Shown: positions 38,979 to 51,920 of the stretch, piece after piece
Layout of the letters: each line of letters begins with the position of its first letter
Position numbering within the stretch: the first letter of the stretch is position 1
Origin: Warburgia ugandensis
Lineage: Eukaryota > Streptophyta > Magnoliopsida > Canellales > Canellaceae
Length of the DNA stretch: 64,000 bases
NCBI GenBank assembly: GCA_035236585.1
Contig: CP141133.1
Coordinates: forward strand, 45,463,729-45,527,728
Reading direction: 5' to 3'
Notes under the pieces: generated by a model
What the model saw: only the letters and a program-made list of their open reading frames with translations
Told to the model about the DNA's origin: nothing
Databases searched by the model: none
Position numbers and translations under genes: made by a program

Positions 38979-38991
38979 AAGGTGGGAAGGA
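38979..38991 (+). other. polypurine tract
   Basis: AAGGTGGGAAGGA immediately before the 3' LTR. Confidence 0.9.
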
Positions 38992-41883
38992 TGTAATATC
39001 CTCAATTTTTAAATAATAAATTAAATTAAAAATTTTATGTATAGATATTGGCTCTAAAACCTCAAAAACTAGAAAGTACACATCGAGAGGAATTGAACGG
39101 TATAAAGAATACAGAAAACAAAGCTCAAACGGAGAAGTTATGAGCAGTTTAATTTAGAAGGGCAAATTGGTAATTTGGAGAGGCCAAAATACAAGGAACT
39201 ATTTTTGACAATGGCACCCCCTTCTACATGCCTCCATTAGATCAGACTTTGACATCGAAACCACCAGAGAAGAAGGTTCGTGGGTGGCTTTGAAAAAGGG
39301 AAAACTCCCCTCCCCCTTTGATCGCAAGCTCTTTCTCACTCAACCTTCTTCTACTCCCCATCTTCTCCATTCCCTCTAACTCTGCCTCTGTTGTATCAAT
39401 TTTTGGAAACTAGAGATTTGACAATTTCTCACCTAAAAAAGCCCCTCCGACAGGGTCTATGGCTGCCCAGCTGATCGAGGTCAGTCCCAACCATCTTTTC
39501 CCCTTTCCATGTATAGTGTATATGTTAGTTGTATGCATGGAAGTAAAAAAAATGACGAGGGTTCGTAGTTTTCCTAGGGATCTGATATACTCTACTATTG
39601 GCATGAAAATAGGCCAATAAAACAATATCAAAACAGAGATCGAACCGTCCATCTAGTGCAAAAGGAACCCACGAACAAACCCTTTAAGTTTTGAGGGAGA
39701 TCCAACGGCTGGTGATCTTGAAAATCATGAAAAACAGTACTTAGGAAAATTTTAAGAACGTGAGAAAAATCAAGAAAAAATCTTAGTTTTTGTCAAAATC
39801 AATCAAAATGAGTGTTAAAAATGTAAACTACATGAAATTTTGAGCAAAAGGGTGCAAAAATCACTAAATTTGGGCACCTATGGGGTCACTAGCAACGACC
39901 GGACCCCGGTCATCTTCCCCTGTGATGGTCCTTGCGTTGGTGCCTTGTCACTGATGCCAGGCACATGCACACAACGTAGCGCATAGCGGGAGCGTCCTGC
40001 TCACAGTCGCAGACTGTTAGGATGCCTAGCATCTTAGCGACCGAGATGCACGTCCCGTTATGCATCATAGAAGAAAGGCGTGTTGGGAACGTTGGTTTAC
40101 TCCAATGTAACCTAGTGTAAACCAAGCCGCCGATGTAAACAGGTGTAAACGGCTTGCTCGACCCCTTATAAATTAATAAGTATTAATTTATGAAGTATTT
40201 TCACAAAAAACTTGATTTTGAGAGCTACAGAGGTCCAAATTATGATCGAAAATATCTGTTGCAATCATCTTGACGATATAAACCTAGATATAACTTGAAA
40301 CTTACATTTGACTACTTTTAATTTAGGAAAATTCTAAAATAGTATTGTGGTATTGATAGGTACATCTGAACGTACAAGATGAGGGGATTATACGCTCGAT
40401 TTGAGTGATCTCACATCTAGGTAGGTGACGGCATTTAATGTTATGTTTAAAATTTAAAAACCTTGCATTATCATAGCAGCATGATTGATTGTGAGTAAAT
40501 TTCATTTGCTTATTTACTCTAAGATTTTATGAGACTTTGTATTTTATGCTATGATAGATACCAGAATTCGATAATATACTGAATGGTTTATGACTGATGA
40601 TTTCATGAGATGGATACTCCATATTTATGCATAATTAGAAATTATCTTTCTTTACTACATCACTAAAACTGATGGGTTTTCATAAGAAAGGATAGTGGAG
40701 GCTTGGTGGCTAGTTCTTTAAGAAACTAACCCTGGGATGAGGAGTGTGCCTTGGAGATTTGAGCCATGAGTGCTCCTGAGTTTTAAGACGCGTGATTTTC
40801 ATGTTTCGTGTTTTATGATGGGTGCTCTCACCCAATGGATGTCATGCTAGGAGGGAGTAGGGCCGGCCACCCACTCTCCGAGATTTGTGATGTGATTGTG
40901 ATATGATAGACACCTGCCCACAGATGGCTTTCGATAGGGGTTTGGTAACATGGATAGTCCACACTACCAGTCCAAGCCTTTCCATGAGGACAGACTTTGA
41001 GTCTCCCGTTATGGTGTCAATAGGGAGCGGCAATGGTTGAGACCCTGAGGGTTGCCACTGCGGCATGACGATCCATACTCTTGTTCTATATGCTTGCATG
41101 ATGAGCATGGAGCTATTGTTGTATACCTAGGTGTGACAACGCTCAGAGGAGTGATATGAGTACTCATGACCTGTTTATACGAGTGTATGGGACACTCATG
41201 GGACCCACATACCTTAGGGTGCCCTGTTATTATTGTATGCTCATTTACATTAGCTCATATCATGTTTTAAACCCATAGATGCATGTTTTATCGTACATGA
41301 TATTTTGAGATTTTGTTGGCATTGCTTATAATAATTATATTTTTTTATAGATGATAGATCTACTCATTATATCAACACTGTTATTCGATTATTCCATCGT
41401 TATTACATGAGATGTCTATGTACCTACACAAACAATAGCTTGCTGAGGCATTGCTTTGTTTTGCAATGCCTTAGATCTCGAGTGCGACAGCAGGAAGGGC
41501 AAGACCGTTGAGAAACTGTGATAACAGTGGGAGATTTCTTTACTTTGACTGATAGACAGTGACGTGAGTTAATAAACGGACTACCATTTGACTTTCTTTA
41601 TGGACTGTATACTTTTATTTTATGGAATTGATTATAATAGTTATACATATGATGGACATTGAGGTGGGATGTTATGATGGATGGACCTTGGGCCACATTA
41701 TTATTATGTTTTGGATATTTATTGTTTTAAAAATAAAGGCACCAATGATTTTGACGTTGGTTTGACATGTGTATTATTTCGAATGTATTATCGCAAAATT
41801 ATAATCGTAATGTTTTGGGATCCTGACTACAACCATTATTATTATTATTATAAAAAAATGTTATAAAAACCCGAGGTGTTACA
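38992..41883 (+). repeat. 3' LTR of the Tekay element
   Basis: 2892 bp, TGTAATATCC to CCCGAGGTGTTACA. It matches the 5' LTR throughout, with scattered substitutions and some indels, including a segment near 40030-40200 that is absent from or different in the 5' copy. Confidence 0.95.
41444..41473 (+). other. LTR hairpin, copy 4
   Basis: TGAGGCATTGC (41444-41454) and GCAATGCCTTA (41463-41473) pair over 11 bp with one G-T wobble and an 8-nt loop. The middle pairs differ from GAGATATTG/CAATATCTC of the other LTRs on both sides. Preceded by TACCTACACAAACAATAGCT. Confidence 0.75.
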
Positions 41884-41888
41884 CAAAT
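41884..41888. repeat. target duplication CAAAT, right copy
   Basis: Identical to 31571-31575. Confidence 0.9.
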
Positions 41889-44800
41889 CAAGTCCAAATA
41901 TTACAAATGTACATATACAATCCAAGTAAAATTAAAACATACCCTCAGATGATGATATCTCGATCAGATACTTGTATGACTCTCATCAGTCCAGTCAGTC
42001 ACTCTATATATGAGGAATTACGATGCCTCAGTAAATTATGCTTAGTAGGGGAATATGATGCTTATGAAAACTAAAATAAAATATTTTCTTTTATAATGTA
42101 ATAATTATTTCAATACACCAAACATTTTGCATCAATAATCAATGATCTGCATGATTAAATTTAAGATAATGTAAAACTTTAGAATATCAAATTTCAAAAT
42201 ATTTTATGTGAATATCATGAATAAATTCAACATCAAAATATCATGTTCAAATCATAATCAAGATCTCAAGTAAACTTTACAAATAGCTATAAATATCATA
42301 AATAGATCTAGCAATGCAAGGTCATGCACAAATGACAGTTCAAATTATGAATAAAGATATTGAATAGTCAAATGAGTTAAACAATGTTAAACTCATGAAA
42401 TTAGTGAATATAGTCATCAATGGTCGCACCCCTAGCTATATGGGGCCCACAATCATCCATTCAACACTAAGTATACACAATGGCCATGAGCTCATACTAG
42501 GCATATCATCATGCCACATAGTGAAGGCACTTTTACTCAGTGGTGATCACAGCACACAGATCTCTAAAGAAAACTAAGTGCACATGCTGTCACTTAGTTG
42601 TGCTTAAAATCAATAAAGGACTGCTATGATGTAGTGATAACCAACTCTCGAGTCTATCGATTGTCATTCCCCACTAACACCAAAATGGGAGACTAAGTGT
42701 TCCTCATGCATGAGGAATTGATGGGATGCGTAGAGTGGATTACCCATGATACCACTCCTTACACATTTGCCCTTCTATGGGGTTGGTGTCCAATCATCTT
42801 GCAAAGTCAAAGGGTGGGTGGCCAATGCTACATCCTTCCTAGTATAGCATCCCCAAACACACGTCTATCTAAAACAAAACCCTTAGGCCTCCATGCCTGA
42901 ATATCATAAAATCATCAGGCTATATGCTTGTCTCATATCAAATCATGAAAATAACGTATCATATGCATAGTTGGTACCCAATACCAAAGTCAAGCCCACC
43001 TCGCTATCGAATCAAATCATGTGAATAGAAAACATATTGTGCATTCTTAAATCATGTAATTGAAATAAATGGTGTGCATTTCCAATCCTTAGAACCATAA
43101 TATGATAAATTTTCATATATAGTACTATAGTCATTTTATTTCATAAATACTGCATGTATAAAATTGCACAATAATTGCATCTTACAAATAATTCATGCAA
43201 TTCAAATCTTATGCAATTATCAAAATCGCATCATAATTATGCCAAAATATCATGCAATTCAAGAAAGATAGCATCTTAAATTCCACTTATCTCGAATATG
43301 GGCTATCCAAATCCTTGGAATGTCCATTAGTCTCAATGTCTTATCAATTGATGTATCTATCAAGTCATGTGCACATTTTAGGTTAATTACTTACTTACAA
43401 TTATTATTTATTACTTATTTAGTCTTTGATCATCATTAAATATTCCTATCTCGCCCTTATTGACCTCCGAACCTGGGTAAATCTCTTTATTTCATAGTAT
43501 ACTCAAATTTTGACTGTTAATTAAAGATCAACAATCTATATCATCCATCCATTCTCAAATTCTATTGATCTTAGTCTGTCCTATGGTCTATTTCATATTT
43601 CGATGTTTGATCAATTGATCCAATGGTCAGATTAAATTTTGATCAATCAAATCAATATTTTGAAATCCTCTTAATGTTCAATTCCCTACGCTAAGGCAAT
43701 TAGAATAGTCCATCATTAGGTTAGTTCAATAATCCATTTTGAAGTTTAATATAACTTGATCACATGTATTTTCTTGGTTTTCTATAGCTCAATTGCCTCT
43801 CACCAACCCTTGTTTAGATTTGATGATCAGAACATGCTCTGATCAGTCTAATCTACGTTTCTTGTCTCATCATACAGTCTAGATTTATAAATCTTGGTTT
43901 ACTAAGACAATCTTACCATTAGATCATTTCATCTATCATGATAGATCATTAATTAGTTGTTTATCAAGGTTTGAATACTTATGATCGATAGATCTGCACT
44001 ATACAAGGTTTGGTCTTACTCAATCCATAGTTTCTAGGACGATCCTATTGTTGGATCACTCTCAATGTCTGCCTTAGGTGTCTTAATAATCTAATTTGGG
44101 TCTCATATGTCCTAATCCTTCATAATTTTAGTGTTTGATGAGATTCATAGGTGTATTAATAGTTAATCTATTGATCTGATGGCTAGATCAGTCTCTAATC
44201 GATCACATCTATATTTTATGTTCTATTTGAAGGTTTTGATCAAACGTCTCGGTTTATTTAGATGATTTGACTATCAGATCCATAGATTTACCTATTAGAT
44301 CATATAATTGCTCAATTTCTAAGGCTTGATCATCTCCTAATCAGGCCAATCTATTTCATCCAATAATCTTTGATATTTGATCTAGTTAAGGTGGGGTCAA
44401 GTCATAAATTTCATTATAAAAGCAAGTTCGTGTCATAAATTTTAGTGTCTTGAATCAAATTTTGGGCTTACATAGCCTCCTCAATTGCAAGTTTACTATT
44501 TTAGATCAGTTTTAATGATCTAAATCAAAATTTGGATCGAGAATAGGGAGACAATGTCACTAGGATGCATTGTGTTTGTGAAGCTCATCTAGGACATAGT
44601 TGGGTGTGTCATAGTCATAAAGACTCATTTGGGTGCATTACAGAGAATATAACATACTTGTGTTTGTGCATTTTGCAAACAACTTGCGAGGTGTTTGCAT
44701 GCTTGCAGGAGCGCCACACATGCACATTCCATCGACGCATCTTCCATGCAGGTCTTGGGAGTAGAAATCCAATAGGTCATTCAAACGGTGCAATTGCAAT

Positions 44801-45382
44801 CCTCCATTCTTATTTTGTTTGGATCTATCATCTAGGTCATCCAATTTTATCTATTTTTATAGTTTCTTTGGTCTTTTGGGTCCATAAACATGATGGATGC
44901 TCTAATCTTCCATATGAGTCCTCTTGATGGTGGGTTTTCCCACTGCTAGTTGGATCCATCCTCCAATGGGTTGCTAATAAAAAAAACTAGTTTGGTTTGA
45001 CTGTGGAGAATAAGGAGAAGAGAAAAAGTAGAAGGTGTCTTACCTGGGTGGTCGGAGAGGAGAGAGGTCCGCGGTAAACATTGGTGGCAAGAACTATGGG
45101 GAGGTGTAGCCCGAATTTCTTTGTGGCCTCAAGTCGGGTGAGTCGACTGGGGTTACCAAGGTTGAGAGAGAGAGAGAACCACTACTAAAGGTGGCTAGCT
45201 GGTGGCAGACAAGGGTGCCTGAGAGGGAAACGGAGGGGGAAGTCAAAGGAAGGAGGTGAGAGGGGAGGGCGTCGGTAAGCATGTGGCATTGGGTTCGATG
45301 CAACCAAGGGAGAGAGCAATTATGGTGGAGGGGGGGGGGGAGTGAATGTGATAAAACTACATTTAAAGATGGTAAAAATAAT

Positions 45383-45403
45383 ATGTGTGTGTGTGTGTGT
45401 GTG
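45383..45403. repeat. (GT)n microsatellite
   Basis: About ten GT units in the minus solo LTR. Confidence 0.9.
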
Positions 45404-45788
45404 TATTTCATTAATCACTACATGTCGTAAATGTTGGTAATTATCACCCTTCATTTTGACTAAACTCAGTTTTACATTTATGGCTGACATAACTACTCAT
45501 GATTGCATCATGTGGGTCCCTCTTACAATTAATTCCATCATTTTAATTATTAAATAATTTAATTAAAATAATTTAAAAAATTTTGTTTGAACTTTTATTT
45601 TGACATACTTAGTTTTGTTGGACTCGTTTTGGAGAGTAGATTACTAATATTGATATTTCAATGCTTAATTTTATGTATTCCATTAGTTATCCTTTAAAAT
45701 TTTAAATCTTGTAAGTTGAATTCTGCATTTCTCCTTTTTCAATTTATTCTATTTACATAAAGTGAATTAAAATTTTAGGAGGGTTACA

Positions 45789-46449
45789 ACCATGGAAGCT
45801 ATTTCCTACTTAGAAAATTGATAGAGAAATGTATAGAGAGGAGGAAGGACCTCCACATGGTCTTTATTAACTTGAAAAAATCTTATAATAGGGTCCTTAA
45901 AGAGTTAATATGATGGGTGTTGGGTAAGAAAGGGGTTTCACAAGGTTATATAGATATAATTAAAGAAATGCATGAGGGAGTTGTAACAAATGTTAGGACC
46001 ACTAGCAATGAGACTAGTGATTTTTCTATCATTATAGGATTACGCCAAGGATCAGCATTAAGACCGTACCTTTTCACATTGGTTATAGATGAGTTAATAA
46101 GACATCTACATGAAGAGATTTTGTTGTGCATATGCATGCATATGATATAGTTTTAATTGATGAGATAAGGGAGGTGCAAACATAAAGCTAGAGTTATGGA
46201 GAGAAGCATTAGAATCTAAAGGATTTAAAATTAGCTGATATGAAAAGCAATTTTAGCAAGGAGAGGAGCGAGAATGGAGTACCAGTAAAGATTGATAACC
46301 AAGAAGTCCTCCTAAAAGACTACTTTAGGTACTTAGGATCAATTATTCACAAGAGTAGAGAGATTGAGAGGGTGGTTGCTCAGAGAATGCAAACGGGTTG
46401 AAACAATGGAGTTGCACTGTTAGAGTTTTGTGTGATCGGTGGGTGCCAA
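45789..46449 (+). pseudogene. LINE RT, piece 2
   Basis: Resumes the LINE after the solo LTR with MEAISYL, then MVFINLKKSYNRV (family F-I-D-L-E-K-A-Y-D) at about 45858-45897, KKGVSQGYIDIIKEMHEGV and GLRQGSALRPYLFTLV (family L-x-Q-G-x-x-L-S-P), then YFRYLGSIIH near 46321-46350, ending VRVLCDRWVP at the second guest. The YADD box region near 46136-46155 is damaged by a frameshift. Confidence 0.88.
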
Positions 46450-46796
46450 TGTCACGACCCGGGTTTTTATATGATGCAATGTTGATAAAAAGGCGAGATC
46501 TCTTGTTTTATAAATATGAAATGCATGAAAATCTTTTTCATTTTGAAAACAACCTTTCATAAAAACCCCGAGTGTGAAAACTCATTCTCAATCTATTTAG
46601 TCATGGCAAAGTTTTAAATCAATAATGTTCCCAAGAAAGTGTTAGTCACAAATTTTATTAGAGAGTAACTACAATCAAGTAACATTGAAAGATAAGATAG
46701 GGGTGTACTTACTTGTGCTTGGCCTTATGTCTCCTAGTACAAATGTCCCTTGCCCTTAGGTATTTACTTTGTATCTGAAAAATGTTGAGGATCGGG

Positions 46797-46815
46797 TGAG
46801 TATATAATATACTCA
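46797..46815 (-). other. LTR hairpin, copy 5
   Basis: TGAGTATATAATATACTCA is a perfect palindrome next to GTAGGGC, in the position taken by the longer-loop hairpins in other LTRs. Confidence 0.6.
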
Positions 46816-48114
46816 GTAGGGCTTATCACTACTAGTTTATAAATGCATGAGTTGTTTTAAAATCATGTGCTCATTTATTCAAAACATGCGTATGTTTGAA
46901 TACTCGAGTTCAATATTAGTATAAGAATCCATAATCAATTTCAAAATATGCATATGTTTGAATACTCGAGTTCGATATCAGTATAAGAATCCATGCAGTC
47001 GTTTGCAACACATGTATGTGCATAATGTATATGCAGTCATTCCAAAACATGGCTATTTACAAAGCATTTATCATGCATGATGAATTTATTCATACAAATC
47101 ACATGCAAATCAAATCATATATCTAAAACATATGTTCTCAAATAACAATAGTTCTTTTAAAAGAATCTAATAGTGATAGAGCACCTACCTGACTAGGTCG
47201 CGTTCACCCTCGTGGTCCTCGTACACTCCTGAACATGGTTTGGGGACTTAAGGTTAGTTTAACCTATCTTTAATGGGTTTAGAGCATTTGGGTCTCATTA
47301 CTTAGGCATTAGGGGTCCATCCCTATGCCTATGGGTGTCCTAAGGTCCCACTAGGCCTTGGTATTCTCGCTTTCCGTGAGTCCCAGCGGTCACGCGCCAC
47401 CATCCTATTCTAAGGGTCATGCCCTACTTTTATTGGGATTTTATTAGGGATTTTATAGTTTGGATGTGTCCGCGTCGTCGATACGGACACAAAGCCTTTT
47501 GCGGCGCCTCAATCGGAGCTCTAGATCTCAAGTTATAAGCGTTTTTAACATTGCATGTACATATAGTATTAAAGACAACAAAGAGGAATGCTAGGGCGCC
47601 GCGCCCTCGCGACGTGCGCCCGGCATTCTTAAGAACCAAAAACGACGCCTGCTAGTGCGCTGCGCGTCTGCGGTGCGCGCCGCCAGCGGGAGCGTCTCGC
47701 AGACGCGCGAGACGACGCCGCCCGTCATTCTTAGCGGGCGCGTCCGAGACGCGCCCGTTTGGTTTTTTCAAACGGCGTCGATCGGCGTCGACGTGGGACG
47801 GTCCCGTTGGATCGTCCCGCTTACAGGACTGGGTCGTCCTCAGTCACCTCGGTTCGACCCCGTCGAACCAGTGCGGCCTGGGACGTCCCAGTGGCTCCTT
47901 TGTGGCTCCCCCGGGAGGCCTGCTCTCGCATGGTTTTTCATGGAAAAACCTAGGGAAATCGTTCCTGAACTATGGTGGAGATGGGTTTGGGGTTTTTTCT
48001 GCGTGTACCTGCTTCGTGGGTGGTTTTCTCTCCACGTTTTCCCCTTGCTCACTGCTTCACCACTGGTTTTCTCCAAGGCTTTTGGGCTGCCATTAGAGGG
48101 GCACCCAAGAGCTC

Positions 48115-48122
48115 TATTTATA
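48115..48122 (-). promoter_or_regulatory. LTR TATA box (minus)
   Basis: TATAAATA on the minus strand, upstream of the CpG-rich leader of the solo LTR. Confidence 0.6.
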
Positions 48123-48549
48123 GAGCTTTTTACAGAGGGTTCGGAGGGTTTCCTAACCGCCTTTGAATGGCTAGAACCCTCCGGGAATGGCTGGTTTCTT
48201 TCTTGAAACACCGTCTTGCTCCAGAAACCTCTAGGAGGTTGAAGACGACGGGGTGCCCAGATTCAAAACGGGCACCTGTGTTTTTCAGTTAAATCGTTTT
48301 TGGGAAATTTACGCTTTGCCCCCCGAACTTCAAAAGGGCCATATCTTGCTCATTTTAACTCCGTTTTGGGTGATTTTGGTCTCGTTGGATTCCTTTTTTC
48401 GAGACGTATCTAATGGAACCACTTTTGGTACCAAATTCCTGGGTTTAGTTATGGTGACTAGTGAAATGACCAAAATGCCCTTTTCTTTAAAATTGAACTT
48501 TTCATTGCTAAACTTGGAATTTCAATATTACAAAATTGGAGTCATTACA

Positions 48550-49025
48550 GCCAATCAAACTAAAAGAAATTTCTATAGAATGGCTATAAGGCCATGTTCA
48601 ATGAATTAGAGTGTTAGGCAGTTAAGGAACATCATATACATAGGATGAACATAGTTGAAATGAGGATGTTGATATGGATGAGTAGGAAGACAGGAAAAGA
48701 TAGAATTAGGAGTGAAAATGTTAGAGAAAACTTAGGAGTAGCACTAATAGGTAACAGGATGAGGGAGACTAGACTTAGATGCTTTGGACAGGTATATTGA
48801 AGATAAAAAATAGCTCCGGTTAGAAGGAGTGCAACAATGCAAGTCAAAGGTTCTAAAAGGGCAAGGAGAAGACCCAAAAGAACATGGATAGAAGTGATGA
48901 GAAAAGATTTAAAAACTTTAGGATTAAATGAAATCATGATACTTAATAGAGAGGAATGGAGGAATAAGATTCATGTGGCAGACCCCTAATAGAGATAAGG
49001 TTTTAATGATGACAACGATGATGAT
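48550..49025 (+). pseudogene. LINE RT C-terminus and 3' tail, piece 3
   Basis: Continues with NFYRMAIRPCSM (48566-48601; family F-Y-R-T-A-I-R-P-A-M), then scattered remnants of the C-terminal region (a RLRCFG segment at about 48773-48790, KRARRRPKRTWIE-like remnants near 48854-48890) and HVADP (about 48973-48987), and ends in ATGATGACAACGATGATGATG. Confidence 0.85.
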
Positions 49026-49229
49026 GTTTTGTATAATGCATGAGTACACTATAAAGAGAGATTGTTGTCATGAGGTCGCAGTTTCACCTTTGCTAAACCC
49101 GTGTGGCACTTGTGCACAACTCCCTTTCTTAGCACAAGTCAGCCTTTAATCCCCCAAACTCTCACTTGCTAGGGCTACACTCACTCATCCTTAGAAGCAA
49201 TGAGAGGAACTCAGAAGGAAACTCTCTCA

Positions 49230-49236
49230 CTTTATT
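49230..49236 (-). terminator. poly(A) signal of the gypsy LTR
   Basis: AATAAAG on the minus strand, 83 bp downstream of the TATA box in the LTR. Confidence 0.5.
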
Positions 49237-49318
49237 GAGATTAACCAAAGCTGAGATTGTCTGAGCTGAACTAACCTGAGCTGAGCTCTGAGCTGATTAC
49301 AATTGAGGAGCTTACACC

Positions 49319-49326
49319 TATTTATA
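49319..49326 (-). promoter_or_regulatory. TATA box of the gypsy LTR
   Basis: TATAAATA on the minus strand in the 573-bp LTR. Confidence 0.6.
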
Positions 49327-49998
49327 CTTGTTCTCCCCCATCCACCTCCTCAATGGTTGGTCCAGATTATTACAAATGTCTACAATCCAACGGTTAAGGA
49401 CTAATCTAGAACTTTCTCTAGAAAACTCTACACTACTCTACACAAGTCTCTAACCATCTACCTTTCTAGATATTTATAATGAACCTACTAGAAACTGGGC
49501 CTTCTAGATTTAGGCCAAGTTCCATGGACCTTCCCACGTAGGCCTGAGTCCCTAAGGTCAGGTCCATGTCCCAAAAGAGCCTTCCTTAAAGGTCGTAAGT
49601 GTAACGACCCGGGTTTTCTCATGCATTTTAAAATGCAATATCTAATTTCCTAAGGAGGGATGCATCCCTATTTGAAAACCATTTTCTAAAAACCATGCAA
49701 TGCAGCGGAAAACCTTTTAGTTTTAAACTCATTTTGAAAACCCCGAGTGTCATTTGCTTTCACAATAACCAAGGTAGTTTTTGAAAAGCTTTAGAAATCA
49801 TAAGTGTTTTTCCCCAGATCTATCCAGTCACAGCACACAACCCAACTGTAATTAAATACAAATACATGTCCAAAGGGTTGAGAGTTTACTTACATGGATA
49901 ACTGTCTCCTTTTTAATTCACTTGCTCATAGCACTAATATCTCCTGAGGCGTCGTCTATTTGTGAGTGGAACTATCTTGAAAAATGTTAAGGATAGGG

Positions 49999-50017
49999 TG
50001 AGTATATACTATACTCA
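49999..50017 (-). other. LTR hairpin, copy 6
   Basis: TGAGTATA-TAC-TATACTCA followed by GTAGGAGT; the same place as the hairpins of the other LTRs. Confidence 0.65.
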
Positions 50018-51912
50018 GTAGGAGTCTATCACTACTAGTTTTGCAATGTATGCTATATTTAAAATCATATGCTCTTAAAAATATGTGCATGTTCGTTCAA
50101 TCATGTTCAATATCGATATTAAAAACCACCGTCAAATTGAAATACTGACGACTTAAAGAATAGCATAATCTAAGTCGAAAGTATCATTTATCATAAACAT
50201 AATGATATGCATACGATGCTCCACTAAATCCAACTCATGGATATCTGGTATGGTCGACCAACCTCATGTCATGCCATATGCAATGCACATAAATCCTCAA
50301 ACCATAGGGTCCAACTATGCCCACGACCTCACCGCCGTGTGGTCCCCGGGTACCTAGGGACATAGGATCATATACCTCCACGGGGCATATGACACTTCGA
50401 CCCAGTGCCGTGACACTAGTGGTAGCCCCCCGTACCACATGCAGTCGAAGCAGGGACATGCCCTTTTTGGGTGTGGTACCCATCCACCTAATAGTGGTAG
50501 AGGCTAGGAGGCCACCCCAAACCTCTCGGCATAGCGCCCACAAGCTTATCAACCCAAATCATAATCAGATCAAACAAGCAAAAACCTCTCTTTTTTTTTC
50601 AAACCCTGTCCTCTTCGGGTCCCTCACAACTGCCTGGCCCTCGGCACTCCAGCGTCTTTTGGTAACCCTTAAGGACATGCAATTTTTGCAAGAACTTAAT
50701 GCTCACAAATCATGCAATGTATGCAATTGTTTGCAAAACATATATATGCATAATGTATATGCAATTATTTACAAAACAGGTCTATGCATAAAGCATTTAT
50801 CACATGTATGCTGAATTAAGTCATGCTAAACAAGTCATATACCTAAAACATATATTCTCAAAAAAATCATGGTTCTTTTAAAAGAATCTAGTAGCAATAG
50901 AGCACCTACCTCAAAGTCTCCTGGAGTCACGTCCTTTATCGCTTAACCCGTCCCCGCGTCTCATTTATAAACTCCTGGGTATAAAGGGATACAAGGAGTC
51001 CTCATTAATTTCAGTCTATTTAGACATTAGACCGCTAGCCCTGCCTATTGGGTCCCTGGTTCTGGCCTAATTCATTGTCAGGTTGGATCCTATGATGTGG
51101 ACCTACTATTCCATAGCTAACTCTGTAAGTTGTCCTTTAATCTTAGCTTTAAAGTCTTGTTGGGTCAACGTGTCCTAGTTCCCTCACGTGCGTGCGCGCC
51201 TAAAGGCCGTGTCAGGAACCGCGTTTTTGCACATGCACATGCATGCTCAGGTGACGCACATCATCGCACGGGCACACCTTGAATCATGACGCGTCTCAAC
51301 TCCCAGGGCACCCCGTGCACCCTGGTTCGAGCCAGGACCTGTGCCCTATGTTGCGCGCGCACCCGAGGGCCGCTCCTGGGACAGTGTACGCACTGTCGTA
51401 CGCCCGGAGCCCATCCCTAGGACCCTGTCCCAGGCATACATGGAGCAAGGCGTCCTTGGGATGCCTGGCTTGTGCAAGGTCGTCTAGACCTGGCTTGGGT
51501 GTTGTGTTCGTGCAGGGCCGTTTGAACGGCTTGGGAACGTCCTCCAGCCCAGAAATCTGGCTGGAAAAAAGGTCAGATCCAGCATGGATCTTGGCTTAGG
51601 GGAAGTGAAATGGAGGAAAGGGAAGGAGGGGCTTACCTAGGTAGCCTGGGGAGGCCCTTTTCCAGGTGGGGCAGCTCCTCCTTTCCTCCTGAAAACCCTT
51701 GGTTGCTGGAAACTCAAAGAAGGGGAAAACCCCATTGCCAAGACCAGAAAGAAGAGAGGGGAATGGGGAGACGGGAATGGCCGGCCTGACTTGGGCCTGG
51801 CCATTGCCGGAAAACTCAGAGAGATGGGTTTGAGACAGGTTTCTGGTTTTGCAGGAAACCCTAGTCTCAAACGACTGGAAAAAACCCATTTTGAAGAGAG
51901 GGGAAGATCGGG

Positions 51913-51920
51913 TTTTTATA
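51913..51920 (-). promoter_or_regulatory. LTR TATA box (minus)
   Basis: TATAAAAA on the minus strand; identical in the partner LTR. Confidence 0.6.

Larger units (their letters stand above)
31576..41883 (+). mobile_element. complete Tekay/Del chromovirus, coding-dead
   Basis: 10,308 bp with two LTRs, primer site, gag-pol, polypurine tract and a perfect 5-bp target duplication CAAAT (31571-31575 and 41884-41888). The domain order protease-RT-RNase H-integrase-chromodomain and the tRNA-iMet primer site are those of Ty3/gypsy chromoviruses; the C-terminal LVKVLW...ATWE segment marks the Tekay lineage. The two LTRs differ at about 17 of the first ~200 bases by eye, so it is not recent. Confidence 0.95.
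31285..45788 (-). mobile_element. solo LTR, minus, hosting a Tekay element
   Basis: LTR sequence 31285-31575 plus 41889-45788, 4191 bp without its guest. Read on the minus strand it starts TGTAACCCTCC at 45788 and ends ...GGGTCACAACA at 31285. The flanks are GCCAT (31280-31284) and ACCAT (45789-45793), one mismatch, and the LINE frame continues across them. A (GT)n run lies at about 45383-45403 and a G run at 45331-45340. A weak form of the U5 motif (GCTTAGTAGGGG) is at about 42048. No coding region belongs to it. Confidence 0.75.
46450..48549 (-). mobile_element. solo LTR in the LINE, minus orientation
   Basis: 2100 bp from TGTCACGACCCGGG to GGAGTCATTACA (plus-strand reading), flanked by GCCAA at 46445-46449 and 48550-48554. 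Joining the flanks restores the LINE codons for VPIKLK. It is related to the LTRs of the element at 49600: same ends, AACTCCGTTTTGGGTGATTT box at about 48357-48376, TATAAATA (minus) at 48115-48122, a CpG-rich block at 47640-47960, and the hairpin palindrome at 46797-46815. Confidence 0.94.
31046..49025 (+). mobile_element. 5'-truncated L1-type LINE, split into three pieces
   Basis: Pieces 31046-31284, 45789-46449 and 48550-49025 together give about 1.4 kb of the reverse-transcriptase ORF of a plant L1-type LINE and its 3' tail. Their order and continuity across both guests are clear from the protein motifs on each side. The tail ends in TGATGA/GATGATGATG repeats (about 48997-49025), the usual 3' end of this LINE family. 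All pieces carry stops and frameshifts. Confidence 0.85.

Noticed and set aside
51279..51599. GC-rich open frames in the LTR leader (also 57288-57756, 47655-48206, 21813-22151)
   Set aside because: They lie in LTR leaders with a CpG-rich composition that rarely makes stops, have no recognisable family, and differ in frame and length between the two LTRs of the same element.
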